The notes under the pieces: model-generated
Seen by the model: only the letters and a program-made list of their open reading frames with translations
What the model was told of the DNA's origin: nothing
The model's database searches: none
Assembly: GCA_003164925.1 (NCBI GenBank)
Contig: PLRV01000010.1
Location: 1 to 64,000, forward strand
Direction of reading: 5' to 3'
Origin: Caulobacteraceae bacterium
Lineage (GTDB): Bacteria; Pseudomonadota; Alphaproteobacteria; Caulobacterales; Caulobacteraceae
Length of the DNA stretch: 64,000 nt
Made by a program: the position numbers and the translations under genes
Shown here: one piece after another, positions 22,338-30,884 of the stretch
Layout: each line of letters opens with the position of its first letter
How positions within the stretch are numbered: position 1 is the first letter of the stretch

Positions 22338-22502
22338 CTAGGCCTCGGCGAAATCGCTCTGCGATATGTGCAGATGCTCGCGGATCGCTCGCACATCGGG
22401 AATCTCGACGGCGCACACGCGGGCGCCGGTCGCATCGCCCTTGGCGTGCGCGACAGCCTCCCGCATGCCCTCGATCAATGCCTTGCGGCGCTTGCTCGCG
22501 AC
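22338..22502 (-). pseudogene. Remnant of a HigA-type antitoxin
   Basis: A 54-codon stretch without a start codon at its 5' end reads VASKRRKALIEGMREAVAHA and then KGDATGARV, PDVRAIREHLHISQSDFAEA. This is the N-terminal half of HigA/RelB-like XRE antitoxins, ending in TAG right where the DNA-binding helix-turn-helix should continue. An in-frame TGA precedes the first codon. Both ends are therefore missing and no toxin gene is adjacent. It lies just downstream of the iminopeptidase gene. Confidence 0.6.
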
Positions 22503-22546
22503 TCACTCCGTTCAGATCGGCCCAGGCGCTTCAATTCGGCGGCAGG

Positions 22547-23542
22547 TCACAGCACCGCCGCTGCGTCGGTCGCCCTCACCAGGCCATCGATGATGCCCGG
22601 CTCGGTGGAGGCGTGGCCGGCGTCCCACACGATGTCGAACTTGGCGGCGGGCCAGGCGGCCTTGAGCTTCCAGGCCGCCTCCAGCGGGGTGACCACATCG
22701 AAGCGGCCTTGCACGATCCATCCGGGGATGTGGGCGATGCGGCCCATCTGGCTGAGGATCCAGCCGTCATGCTCGAAGAAGCCGCGGTTCTGAAAATAGT
22801 GGCACTCGATCCGGGCGAAGGCGATGGCGAAGTCGGCCTCGTTGAACTTGGCGGGCCGCGCCTCCGGGCCGCGGATGGAGATGGTGTCGCCTTCCCACTG
22901 GCTCCAGGCGGCGGCGGCCTCGGCGCGCACCGAGCGGCTGGGATGGGTCAGTCGACGGTAGTAGGCGCCGATCATGTCGTCCCGCTCTGGCGCGGGGATC
23001 GGCTGCAGGAACCGCTCCCAGGCGTCGGGAAACAGCATGGAGGCGCCGTCCTGGTAGAACCAGCGCAGCTCACGCTGGGTCAGCAGGAACACGCCGCGTA
23101 GGATCAGTCCGGCAACCCGGTCAGGATGGGCGATGGCGTAGGCGAGGGCCAGGGTCGATCCCCAGGAGCCGCCGAACACGGTCCATTTTTCGACGCCCAG
23201 CCGCTCGCGCAGGCGCTCGATGTCGGCGATCAGGTCCCAGGTGGTGTTGTTCTCAAGCGAGGCGTTGGGGCGCGAGCGGCCGCAGCCGCGCTGGTCGAAC
23301 AGCACCGTGCGCCAGCGCTTGGGATCGAAGAAGCGGCGCATGGTCGGGTTGATGGCGCCGCCGGGGCCGCCATGCAGCACCACCGCCGGCTTGCCCTTGG
23401 GATTGCCGCACACCTCGTAGAACACCTCGTGCCCGTCGCCGGTGTCGATCCAGTCGAAGTCGTAGGGCTCCTGCTCGCCATAGAGCCCGCGTCGGGTTCC
23501 GGCTTGGCCCTGCGTCGATAAAAGCGGCGGGTTGCGGTCCAT
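22547..23542 (-). CDS. pip: Proline iminopeptidase
   Basis: Alpha/beta-hydrolase (peptidase S33) that removes N-terminal proline. The 331-residue protein has the oxyanion segment VLHGGPGGAINP, RGCGRSRP, the nucleophile elbow GGSWGSTLALAYA, and the acid and His in the C-terminal third (QGRFDVVTP, WDAGHASTEPG). The ATG at 23542 is preferred over a TTG at 23578. Cytoplasmic, with no signal peptide. Confidence 0.93.
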   Translation of the reverse strand: MDRNPPLLSTQGQAGTRRGLYGEQEPYDFDWIDTGDGHEVFYEVCGNPKGKPAVVLHGGPGGAINPTMRRFFDPKRWRTVLFDQRGCGRSRPNASLENNTTWDLIADIERLRERLGVEKWTVFGGSWGSTLALAYAIAHPDRVAGLILRGVFLLTQRELRWFYQDGASMLFPDAWERFLQPIPAPERDDMIGAYYRRLTHPSRSVRAEAAAAWSQWEGDTISIRGPEARPAKFNEADFAIAFARIECHYFQNRGFFEHDGWILSQMGRIAHIPGWIVQGRFDVVTPLEAAWKLKAAWPAAKFDIVWDAGHASTEPGIIDGLVRATDAAAVL

Positions 23543-23581
23543 ACGGGTTCTTATGGCCAATTCTGGACCGCCGTCCAAGCG

Positions 23582-23983
23582 TTAGCGTGAGGCCGGCTTG
23601 TCGGCCAACGGTTTGCCGGGACCTCGGGCGCCGGCCAGGGCCAGTAGCGCCCAGCCGGCCATTAGCAAAAGACCGCCGATCGGCGTGACCGCGCCCAACC
23701 ACCGAGGGGCGCCGAAGGCCATCAGATAGAGCGTTCCGGAGAAGATCACGGCGCCGGCCAGGAACAGCCAGGCGCTGAGCTTGGCCAGATGCAGGCCCTG
23801 GCGCGCGTAAAGCCAGGCGGCCATGGCGGCGGCTGCGTGGACCAGTTGGTAATGTCCGCCTGTCTCAAGCCAACTCTTGGCTGTGGGGTCACTGACGCCA
23901 TGCGCGCCGAAGGCGCCGGCCGATACGGCGAGCAACCCGCTCAGTCCGACCAAGGTGAGCAGCAGGCGCGAAGATCTTTCCAT
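23582..23983 (-). CDS. DUF423 small membrane protein
   Basis: 133 residues with four predicted helices. The opening LLTLVGLSGLLAVSAGAFGAHG, the central YQLVHAAAAMAAWL, and FSGTLYLMAFGAPRWLGAVTPIGG match the widespread DUF423 family, whose function is not established. Followed by the C15 peptidase-like gene upstream on the same strand, 10 bp away. Confidence 0.9.
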   Translation of the reverse strand: MERSSRLLLTLVGLSGLLAVSAGAFGAHGVSDPTAKSWLETGGHYQLVHAAAAMAAWLYARQGLHLAKLSAWLFLAGAVIFSGTLYLMAFGAPRWLGAVTPIGGLLLMAGWALLALAGARGPGKPLADKPASR

Positions 23984-23993
23984 GGTTTCTAGT

Positions 23994-24572
23994 CTACACC
24001 AATTGAGCAGCGAAGGCTGTGGCGGCTGCGCGAACCGCTGTGCAGATATCCGTCAGGGCGAACCGCAGGCCGACCGCCGGCACATGCAGGAACCCGGTCA
24101 TCGGGACCTGGGCGAGCACCCGATAGAGGGTGAAGTTGCACAGATAGTCGCCCGCGTCGCCGGACAGGATGGCCGGTAAGCCGGCCGCGGCTATGGCCGA
24201 CCGCATCGCCCGCGCCGGCGCGCCGACCGGCCGCTGGGCCGGTCCATGGGGCTCGATCAGGGCTTGCGGCCACAGTTGGTCTTCCGCGTCGGGCTGGACG
24301 TGATCGGCGCGGTTTTGGGCCTGTGTCTCCACGCGGAAGGCTTGCGCTTCAACGGCCACGCCGATCAGCAGGACGGCGTCGGCGGCGCTGGCCTGCACGG
24401 CATGAAGGACCGCTTCAGGCGCCTTGGACCACACGGTCGGCGTCACGGCGTAGGACGCCTCAGCCCCAGCCGGCGCCCAATCTTCCGCCATCAGCCTTTC
24501 CACCGCCAGGGCGGCCGGATTGACGGGCGCCCGAGGAAAGGAGCCAAATCCGCAGATCAGCAGGCGGCTCAT
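23994..24572 (-). CDS. Pyroglutamyl-peptidase I-like protein (peptidase C15)
   Basis: A 192-residue cysteine peptidase-fold protein related to the enzymes that remove N-terminal pyroglutamate. ICGFGSFPRAPVNPA corresponds to the family opening. A Glu in GVAVEAQAFRVE, the Cys in AGDYLCNFTLYRVL and the His in GFLHVPAV correspond to the Glu-Cys-His triad. It is shorter and more diverged than classical Pcp, so substrate is uncertain. Its ATG overlaps the stop of the dipeptide epimerase gene (ATGA). Confidence 0.75.
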   Translation of the reverse strand: MSRLLICGFGSFPRAPVNPAALAVERLMAEDWAPAGAEASYAVTPTVWSKAPEAVLHAVQASAADAVLLIGVAVEAQAFRVETQAQNRADHVQPDAEDQLWPQALIEPHGPAQRPVGAPARAMRSAIAAAGLPAILSGDAGDYLCNFTLYRVLAQVPMTGFLHVPAVGLRFALTDICTAVRAAATAFAAQLV

Positions 24573-25549
24573 CCCCACAGGGCCGGGGCGAACGGTTCGA
24601 TCATCGAGCCCCGGTAGATCAGTCCCGGCTCACGGTCCTTGGCCAGGAGCAGCGGGCCGTCCAGATCCACGAACGCGGCGCCCTGGGCCAGGATCAGCGC
24701 CGGCGCTATAGCCAGCGACGTCGCCACCATGCAGCCGATCATGATCTCCAATCCCAGGCTCCGGGCCTCGCGGACGAGGGCCAGGGCTTCGGTCAGCCCG
24801 CCGGCCTTGTCCAGCTTGACGTTGATGCAGGCGTACCGCCGCGCGCAGGCCGCAAGCTCGGTCCGCGTGTGCAGACTCTCGTCCGCGCATAGCGGCACGG
24901 GACAGTCATAGCCTTCCAAAGCCTCGTCTTCGCCCGCCTTCAGCGGCTGCTCCACCAGCTTGACGTCCAGCCGCTTGAGGTCCGGAGCCAGCCGACGCAA
25001 GGCATCGAAGTCCAGCCCCTCGTTGGCGTCCACGATCAGCCGGCATTTGGGCGCGGCTGCACGCACCGCCTCGACCCGGTCCAGGTCGTCGGGTCCGCCG
25101 ATCTTCAGCTTCAGCATGGGCCGGCGGTTGTTGGCGCGGGCCTGCTGGGCCATGGCCTCGGGCTCGGCCAGACTCAAGGTGTAGGCCGTCTTGACCGGAT
25201 CCAGGCGGGCCAGCCCCGCCAGGGCCCAGGCCGGAACACCGACGCGCTTGGCTTGCAGGTCCCATAGGGCGCAGTCCAGGGCGTTGCGCGCGGCCCCGGC
25301 GGGCAGCAGGCCCTGCAGACTCTGGCGGTCCAGATCGGCCTCGATCCGCGCGCGCAGGCTTTCGATCTGTTCCCCGACGCCGGCGCAGGTCTCGCCATAG
25401 CGGGGGTAGGGGGTGCATTCGCCGCGGCCGGCGGCGCCATCTTGGTGAATTTCCGCCGTGATCACCTGGGCCTCGGTCTTGGCGCCCCGGGAAATGACAA
25501 AGGCGCCGGCGATAGGCCAGCGCTCCTCGCGGACGTCCAGCGTCCCCAT
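24569..25549 (-). CDS. dgcA: L-Ala-D/L-Glu epimerase-like enolase-superfamily enzyme (DgcA type)
   Basis: Muconate-lactonising subgroup of the enolase superfamily, 326 residues. LKLKIGG carries the catalytic K-x-K, metal ligands are in IVDANEGLD, VEQPL and CADES, and the second Lys is in VKLDKAGGL. The family epimerises L-Ala-Glu from recycled peptidoglycan, or racemises N-acyl-glutamate. Translational coupling to a C15-type peptidase supports a role in peptide or murein fragment recycling. Start ATG overlaps the tipN stop by one base. Confidence 0.85.
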   Translation of the reverse strand: MGTLDVREERWPIAGAFVISRGAKTEAQVITAEIHQDGAAGRGECTPYPRYGETCAGVGEQIESLRARIEADLDRQSLQGLLPAGAARNALDCALWDLQAKRVGVPAWALAGLARLDPVKTAYTLSLAEPEAMAQQARANNRRPMLKLKIGGPDDLDRVEAVRAAAPKCRLIVDANEGLDFDALRRLAPDLKRLDVKLVEQPLKAGEDEALEGYDCPVPLCADESLHTRTELAACARRYACINVKLDKAGGLTEALALVREARSLGLEIMIGCMVATSLAIAPALILAQGAAFVDLDGPLLLAKDREPGLIYRGSMIEPFAPALWG

Positions 25550-28002
25550 CAGTTCAGGTCGCCCACCGCCGCATCGAACATCAGGTAGGCGCGGCCCGTC
25601 TCGCTGGCCAGGCCGCGGGCGATGGCCACGCGGGTCTGCCCCCGCCGAATGGCTTCCTCCAGCCGGCTCGTCTGGTGCTGGATGAAACTGTCGGCCTGGG
25701 CCCGCAGCAGCTTGTCGGACAGCACCCGCCGAGCCAGTTTGCGGATTGCGGCCGGAGCCTGGCGATGAGCGATCTCGCGGGCGCCGCCCAGGTCGCCCGT
25801 TTCCAGCGCGGTGGCGATTTCCTCCAGACGCGGTTCGGGGAATAGGGCCATCGGATCCACGCCCAGGGCGCGGATTTCCTCGATCAATATCTGTTCCAGC
25901 TCATCCTCGCCTGCAACCTGTTCGGAGCCCAGCGAGGCGAGTAGGTCGGTCCAGGTCCAGCCGTCGCCTTCCGCGTCGCGCTCCTGTCCGCGCTCGGATG
26001 CGCGCTTGTCGGCGGCCGGTTCGAACACCGTTTTTAACGCCTCGTCCGAGGCCGTGGGGGTGAGCTTCAGCCGGCGGCGCGGTTCGGCCCCGGCGCCGGA
26101 TGTGGACTCCGCAGGGCGGCGGTGTTCTGCGCTTTCGCCCAGTCGCGGGCGCAACGATGGATTGGAGGAGCGCGGCGGCGGGGTAAGTCCTCCGCTGGCG
26201 CGCGCCGCCGCGCCGCCGCCCATCACGCCCATCAGGCGCACCGCTTCGCTGAGCATTTCGTAGTTGCGCTTGACCCGTTCCTGGAAAGCCCCGTCGATGG
26301 ACTGCAACTCAGCCGAAGCCGTCCGGGCTGAATCCAGCAAGGCTTGGGTGGCGATGTCGAGGGCCGCCTTGACCTGCTGGCCGTGCGCAGCGGCCTCAGC
26401 CGGCATCCGGGCTTCGTGGGCCGCGATCTCGGCTAGCCCCCCCTGAAGGTCTTCCAGCGCGCGCCGGGCCGAGGCGACGCTGAGATCGAGCCGGGCCACC
26501 GATTGGGCCCCGGCTTCATCCACCAGCTCCACCGAACGTTCGATCAGATCGCGCGCTTGGTCCAGTCGGTCCCCGAAGGCCGCATCGGCCTTCTGGCCGG
26601 CGGCGAAGGCGGCCTCGGACAGTTGCTCCACCTTGCGCTTGGCGGCCTCGCATGCGCTCTCCGCGGCCTTGTGCGCCTGTTCGGCGGCGATGCTGAGCGC
26701 GTCGATCGCCCTCTGGGTTTCTTCCTCCAGGGCCCGGCGCTCGAACGCCGCCGCCTCCGAGAACGCCCCCAGAGACTGCAGGGCGGCGCCGCCGAGCAGG
26801 TCGCGCTCGGTCTGGGCCCTCTCGCTCATCTCGCGGATCTGTTCAGCGGCCTCGGCGATCAGATCGCGCAGAATATGCGCCCCGCGTGAGGCTGCGGTAG
26901 CGAGGTCCTGGGACTCATGCTCGGACTGGCGCATGATTTCCAGGAACTGGGCCCGCAGCGTCTCGAAGTTGACCGCCAGGTCCTCCTGGTCGGTGCGCAG
27001 GCTGCTGGACAGGGAGACCAGGGCCGCGCGCTGATGGGTCAGGCTCTCCTCGATCACTTGGACCTGTTCGCCCACGGTGACGCCGGCCGCTTCCAGCCGC
27101 ACAGCCTGGCGCGCGAGGTCGTCGCCGGCCGACCGCGCAGCGTCCGTGGCCTCGCCCGCGGCGGCGGCCAGATCCGCGGCCCGGGCCGCCAGCGCCGCCT
27201 CGGCCTCTTGAATCTGGGTCTGGGCCAGGTCGGACGCCTCGGCCACCATGCGCGCGTGGCGGGTGATGGCCTCGCGGATGTCGGCCGCTTGCCCCTCCAG
27301 CCGTCCTGACAGGGCCGAGAACCCTTGGCGTTCGTCGCCGAGGGTTCGAACCAGGTTGCCGGCCGCCCGCTCGGAGCCCGCCGCCGCGTCGAGCAGCCGC
27401 TGGGCCTCTTCGGCGAGGCCATGCCGCAGTTGCAGCAACTGCCCGCGGGCTTGCGACACGGTTTGCAGGGCGCTGTCGACCTCCAGGCGAATGGCGTCTA
27501 CCGTTGAGCCGGTCTGGGCCGCCGCCAAGGCGGCCGGGCCGAGAATATGGTCGGATAGGGCCTGCATGCGGCGCGTCTCCGCCAACAGCATCAGCCCCTG
27601 GCGCAGGGCGAAGGTTCCGATCCAGATCAGACCCACCGGCGCCAGCGCCAGGAGAGTCAGGATCGTGGCCGTGAAGGGCTCATAGGCGAACGGGTCCAGG
27701 CGGGAGCGGTAGCCGAAGACGAAGGCCGCCAAGCCGCCGACCCACAGGGCCGTGGCCGTGGCCGCCATCAAATAGAGCACCGCCGCGTTAGGACCGACCG
27801 GTGCGGCCGGTTGGCTGAATACGGCCAGATCGCGAGAAAAATCATGGGTGGCCGCGTCGGCGGACGCCGCAGGCGCGGGGGCTTTGCGGCCCGGCATGGG
27901 CGGCGCCTCCAGCATCATCGCATCCTCCTTCGGTCCGGGGGACGGAACGGCCTCGGCGAAGTCCGGCTCGGAGAAATTCAACGGCCTGTTCTTCTTGCTC
28001 AT
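25549..28002 (-). CDS. tipN: Polar localisation protein TipN-like
   Basis: 817 residues with an acidic/Pro-rich cytoplasmic head (1-80), two transmembrane helices (about 84-110 and 118-145) and a very long Ala/Glu/Arg-rich coiled coil (about 150-580). A conserved C-terminal block follows (DLLASLGSEQVAGEDELEQI to the end, with SRLEEAIRRGQTRVAIARGL). In Caulobacter TipN marks the new pole and guides flagellum placement and ParA-driven segregation. Membership is judged from architecture and the C-terminus. Confidence 0.75.
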   Translation of the reverse strand: MSKKNRPLNFSEPDFAEAVPSPGPKEDAMMLEAPPMPGRKAPAPAASADAATHDFSRDLAVFSQPAAPVGPNAAVLYLMAATATALWVGGLAAFVFGYRSRLDPFAYEPFTATILTLLALAPVGLIWIGTFALRQGLMLLAETRRMQALSDHILGPAALAAAQTGSTVDAIRLEVDSALQTVSQARGQLLQLRHGLAEEAQRLLDAAAGSERAAGNLVRTLGDERQGFSALSGRLEGQAADIREAITRHARMVAEASDLAQTQIQEAEAALAARAADLAAAAGEATDAARSAGDDLARQAVRLEAAGVTVGEQVQVIEESLTHQRAALVSLSSSLRTDQEDLAVNFETLRAQFLEIMRQSEHESQDLATAASRGAHILRDLIAEAAEQIREMSERAQTERDLLGGAALQSLGAFSEAAAFERRALEEETQRAIDALSIAAEQAHKAAESACEAAKRKVEQLSEAAFAAGQKADAAFGDRLDQARDLIERSVELVDEAGAQSVARLDLSVASARRALEDLQGGLAEIAAHEARMPAEAAAHGQQVKAALDIATQALLDSARTASAELQSIDGAFQERVKRNYEMLSEAVRLMGVMGGGAAARASGGLTPPPRSSNPSLRPRLGESAEHRRPAESTSGAGAEPRRRLKLTPTASDEALKTVFEPAADKRASERGQERDAEGDGWTWTDLLASLGSEQVAGEDELEQILIEEIRALGVDPMALFPEPRLEEIATALETGDLGGAREIAHRQAPAAIRKLARRVLSDKLLRAQADSFIQHQTSRLEEAIRRGQTRVAIARGLASETGRAYLMFDAAVGDLN

Positions 28003-28052
28003 GCCGGCCCTGGAGTCACGACGGATACCTCGAAATATGTCGGGGGAACCCT

Positions 28053-28092
28053 AGAGCCTGATGGCTTCATCTTGAAGCCTGAATCAAGCTCT
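28053..28092. repeat. Nested palindromic element upstream of tipN
   Basis: Outer arms AGAGCCTGAT (28053-28062) and ATCAAGCTCT (28083-28092) pair with one mismatch. Inner arms GGCTTCA (28063-28069) and TGAAGCC (28073-28079) pair perfectly around TCT. A 22-base portion recurs at 60875-60896 with two mismatches, so this is a dispersed element. It lies between the SNase-like gene and tipN, 51 bp before the tipN start, and could fold in the tipN leader or act as a stop for the upstream gene. Confidence 0.6.
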
Positions 28093-28205
28093 ACCTCTTT
28101 GAATTTAGGGCAAGGTTCAGCGTTTGGGCGATTCCGCCGGAACGCGTCGTGCTCAAGCGGTGAACCTCCAAGGAAAAAGCGAGCAGACCGCAGGCGGGCG
28201 GGTGC

Positions 28206-28736
28206 TTATTGCCCCAGGCGGACCACGGCGGAAATCGGGGGCGCTCCCTGGGCCTCTTGGCTAATCGGCTGGCACCAGTCGAACCGCGGATCGGTGATGC
28301 GGGCGGCCAAGCCGTGCTGGTACAGATCCTCGCCCAGGTCCATTCCGTCCAAAAAAACCGCGCCCAAGGCGCGATTGTACTCGTCCACCTGGCCTGTGGG
28401 TCTAAAATCGATAGTCTGGGCGCGGTTCACCAGCTCGCGGACATAGGCGATTTCGTTGGCCGCCAGGAGCGCTTCGGCCCAGCAGCGCGAATGCAGCGTG
28501 CTTTGGGGGGCGGACGCATTCGACAGATGCACGTGGCGCCCGTCGATCACCAGAGTGTCGGCGTTGAGCACCACGACCCGGTTGCTGATCGATATCGGCT
28601 GGATGTGGGTCAACGGCGTCTCCCGTTCGCCGCAGCCGGCAAGGCCAAGCGTGAACGCCAGAACGGCGCCGACGACAAAGCGATCGACCGGCCCATAGGA
28701 CGGCTCTGATACGGACATGAACGAAGAGCTGCGCAT
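28206..28736 (-). CDS. SNase-like lipoprotein, probably not catalytic
   Basis: 176 residues with a signal peptide and lipobox LGLAGC, so a predicted lipoprotein. The mature domain follows the staphylococcal nuclease pattern: NADTLVIDGRHVHL, SRCWAEALLAANEI, EYNRALGAVFLDGMDLGEDL and YQHGLA. However, the usual R-L-x-G-I-D-A-P-E is H-L-S-N-A-S-A-P-Q, so the catalytic Arg, Asp and Glu appear lost while the later Arg (YNR) remains. The start at 28736 follows a GGGGGGA run; ATG 28718 is an alternative. Confidence 0.6.
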   Translation of the reverse strand: MRSSSFMSVSEPSYGPVDRFVVGAVLAFTLGLAGCGERETPLTHIQPISISNRVVVLNADTLVIDGRHVHLSNASAPQSTLHSRCWAEALLAANEIAYVRELVNRAQTIDFRPTGQVDEYNRALGAVFLDGMDLGEDLYQHGLAARITDPRFDWCQPISQEAQGAPPISAVVRLGQ

Positions 28737-28900
28737 GTCCCCCCCGGGACCTGTCATGGCAAAGCTTGGAAACATGGCCAAGATGGGAGCGACGGAGGGC
28801 CATATCAAGCACCGCCTTTGCCAGCCGATATTATTTTATGGCGGCGCGGCGGTGTGGGGTGGCGGGAAGGGGTGCTCGTCCCTCCTTGTTCCGTCAGCGA

Positions 28901-29416
28901 TCAGCCCGGAGGCGGTGGGCCTTGCGGCGCGTCGCCACCCTTCTTGTCGTCGTCCCAATGTTCGATAATCCTGCCGTTCTTCAGGCGGAACATGTCGAAG
29001 TGGGACGTGGTGTATTTCGCCCCCGGCTTGTGCGGTTCATCCACCTCGGCAACCGATACGACAGTCACCAGATCGCCATCGGCCGTGACCGCCACCAGGC
29101 CGCGGAGGGTGGGCTGGACTTCCTTCCTCGGCATCTGACCGAAAAGCTTCAAGAGGCCGGCCCGCCCAGTGGGGATCACCGGATTGTGCTCGATGTAGCC
29201 GGGGTCCACGAACTTGTCCCCCTGCTCGGTATGAGCCGCATCGAGCACGATGCGTAAGAAATCGAACACCACCTTCTTGTTGGCCGCCAATTGCGGGTCT
29301 TTATCCTTGAGCAGCGCCGCCTGATTTTCCGCGGCGACTACGGGCGCCTGTGCGAGAGCCGGCGCGGCGGCGCCCACGGCGCCGAGCATCAGCAGGAAAG
29401 CCAGCGACGTCTTCAT
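28901..29416 (-). CDS. Secreted SnoaL/NTF2-like protein
   Basis: 171 residues. A signal peptide runs to ALAQAP (about 23). The mature domain has the SnoaL-like fold signature KVVFDFLRIVLDA, DKFVDPGYIEHNPVIPTGR, VAEVDEPHKPG and DMFRLKNGRIIEHWD. Related proteins bind or transform small molecules; no active site can be assigned. The tail is GDAPQGPPPPG. It is a stand-alone gene. Confidence 0.8.
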   Translation of the reverse strand: MKTSLAFLLMLGAVGAAAPALAQAPVVAAENQAALLKDKDPQLAANKKVVFDFLRIVLDAAHTEQGDKFVDPGYIEHNPVIPTGRAGLLKLFGQMPRKEVQPTLRGLVAVTADGDLVTVVSVAEVDEPHKPGAKYTTSHFDMFRLKNGRIIEHWDDDKKGGDAPQGPPPPG

Positions 29417-29564
29417 GAGCGTCCTCCGCGAGGAAATTCTTAGAGACAATTATGAATAGGGCGCCCTCGCGTAGTCGAGGTAGGCCCATCCTCCTTGGGC
29501 TGCGAAATCAGTGTCGAAGCCGCTTCACGCGAAGGATGGGATCCGCACCTGTGGGGCTATGGGG

Positions 29565-29819
29565 CTAGCTCGGCGGCGGGCCGCCCGGAGGCGGCAGCTT
29601 GGACATGGCTTCCTTGCAGCCGGGGCTGACCTTGTCGGTATTGGCGAACAGGCACATTGGGATCTGCTGGTCGGTCTTGCCGGCGCAGAGGCTGGCGGCG
29701 TCGGCGGCGCAGGCTTTTTGCACGGCGGCCATGGCCTCCGGCGGCGGCGCCGGCGGCTGGGCGCTAGCCGAGGCCGCGGCGGCGAGACCGGCGACGAGCG
29801 CGAGTAGTTTGAGCTTCAT
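29565..29819 (-). CDS. Small secreted cysteine-rich repeat protein
   Basis: 84 residues with a clear signal peptide ending ASASAQ. The mature part has four Cys spaced C-x8-C-x10-C-x10-C (KACAADAASLC, IPMCLFANTDKVSPGC), the pattern of the GLG1-type Cys-rich repeat found in many small alphaproteobacterial exported proteins. It ends in a Pro/Gly-rich tail resembling that of the preceding secreted protein. Function unknown. Confidence 0.75.
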   Translation of the reverse strand: MKLKLLALVAGLAAAASASAQPPAPPPEAMAAVQKACAADAASLCAGKTDQQIPMCLFANTDKVSPGCKEAMSKLPPPGGPPPS

Positions 29820-29837
29820 TCCTAGGTTCCTTCCCAA

Positions 29838-30192
29838 GCCGTCGGCGCCTTGATTAGCTCCGATTCAGCAGTGGCCGAACTGAACGGTGAATCTTGTTTC
29901 AGAGCAAGATGGTTTAGGACGAAATCGCCTTAAAACAGAATCTCGTTGTCAGTTCTAAAGTGTAGAACAGGCTCGCGTCTTGTCGCCAAACGGGAACGCG
30001 CGCTCGTTTCAGCCCGATGAGAATACCGGGCGGGGGCGCCTGTCATCCCACTCTGGGTTTGGGGTCAGACGGAGCCGTACTACCGAACCTCGACAAATCG
30101 CCGGCCGTCATTCCCGGTTTACTTGCAGATCACCGTTGACGCCCTAGCCCCGACTCCGACGGGGCGGCCGAGCCGCCGACCTTCGGCATCGA
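29838..30192. other. 355-bp gap with two short inverted repeats
   Basis: No gene seen. Two small inverted repeats stand out: ATCTTG/CAAGAT at 29891-29910 (8-base loop) and GTTCTA/TAGAAC at 29952-29968 (5-base loop). Local base composition is less GC-rich than the surroundings around 29870-29970. The segment would contain the promoter of the Cys-rich gene on the minus strand. Confidence 0.35.
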
Positions 30193-30687
30193 TCAACTCA
30201 CACCCGGAAACTTGGCCAGGTTCACCTTCGGGATCGGCGCGCTGAACGGTCCGCTCGCCTTGGCCTTGTCGCGTGCGAATTGCGCCCAGGCGGTGGTGAA
30301 GGCCGCCGGCGCGCCCGGCTGCGAGGTCGTGCGGGTCAGGGTCATGCGGCGGCCCTTGGAGGCGGTGAGAATCTGGGCCCACAGATCGAGGTCTTCGGCC
30401 GGAATTTCGTCCTGGCTCGGCTGGCCGAGACGCGCCAGGACGGCGGTGAACTCGGCCAGCTCGGCGCTCGTTGTCTGGATGCTTATGGCAGTCCCCGCGC
30501 CGGCGGGCGGAAGATCGCGCAAAGCCGCCGCCAGGCCCGCGAGCGCGATGCGCCGCGCGGTGGCATGGCGCTCGCCGCCGGCCACGCCCGTCGTCTGGCC
30601 GCCCGCCATGCGCACGCTGGCCCAGCCGCCGCAGCCATAGGCCGGCAGGAAGGCGGCGCAGGTCCAGATCCGGATTTGAGGACTCAT
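30193..30687 (-). CDS. RNase H-fold protein lacking the catalytic acids
   Basis: 164 residues. The N-terminal half matches RNase HI order: a first strand with IRIWTCAAFLPAYGCGGWAS where active enzymes have I-Y-T-D-G-A, then GGERHATARRIALAGLAAAL where they have T-N-N-R-M-E-L, then ISIQTTSAELAEF where they have SDS-x-Y. All three catalytic carboxylates are replaced (Cys, Ala, Thr). It may bind nucleic acid or a protein partner without cutting. Start ATG 30687 gives the strand at the N-terminus; a longer frame to 30750 is unlikely. Confidence 0.55.
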   Translation of the reverse strand: MSPQIRIWTCAAFLPAYGCGGWASVRMAGGQTTGVAGGERHATARRIALAGLAAALRDLPPAGAGTAISIQTTSAELAEFTAVLARLGQPSQDEIPAEDLDLWAQILTASKGRRMTLTRTTSQPGAPAAFTTAWAQFARDKAKASGPFSAPIPKVNLAKFPGVS

Positions 30688-30884
30688 GGCGCCTGCATAG
30701 CGCCCCTGCGCGCCGCCGTCATGACCCTCATGGGCGTGCGCCTTTGGCAACTAATTCTTCGTCCGAGGGTTACCGCGCTCGACCAATTGTGCTATCGGGC
30801 CCGCTTCACTCGCCATCATCGGCAAGCTCAGGACGCGGCGCCTCACTCTGGTTGCCTGTGTAACGTTGAGCCCCGAAAGGACAC

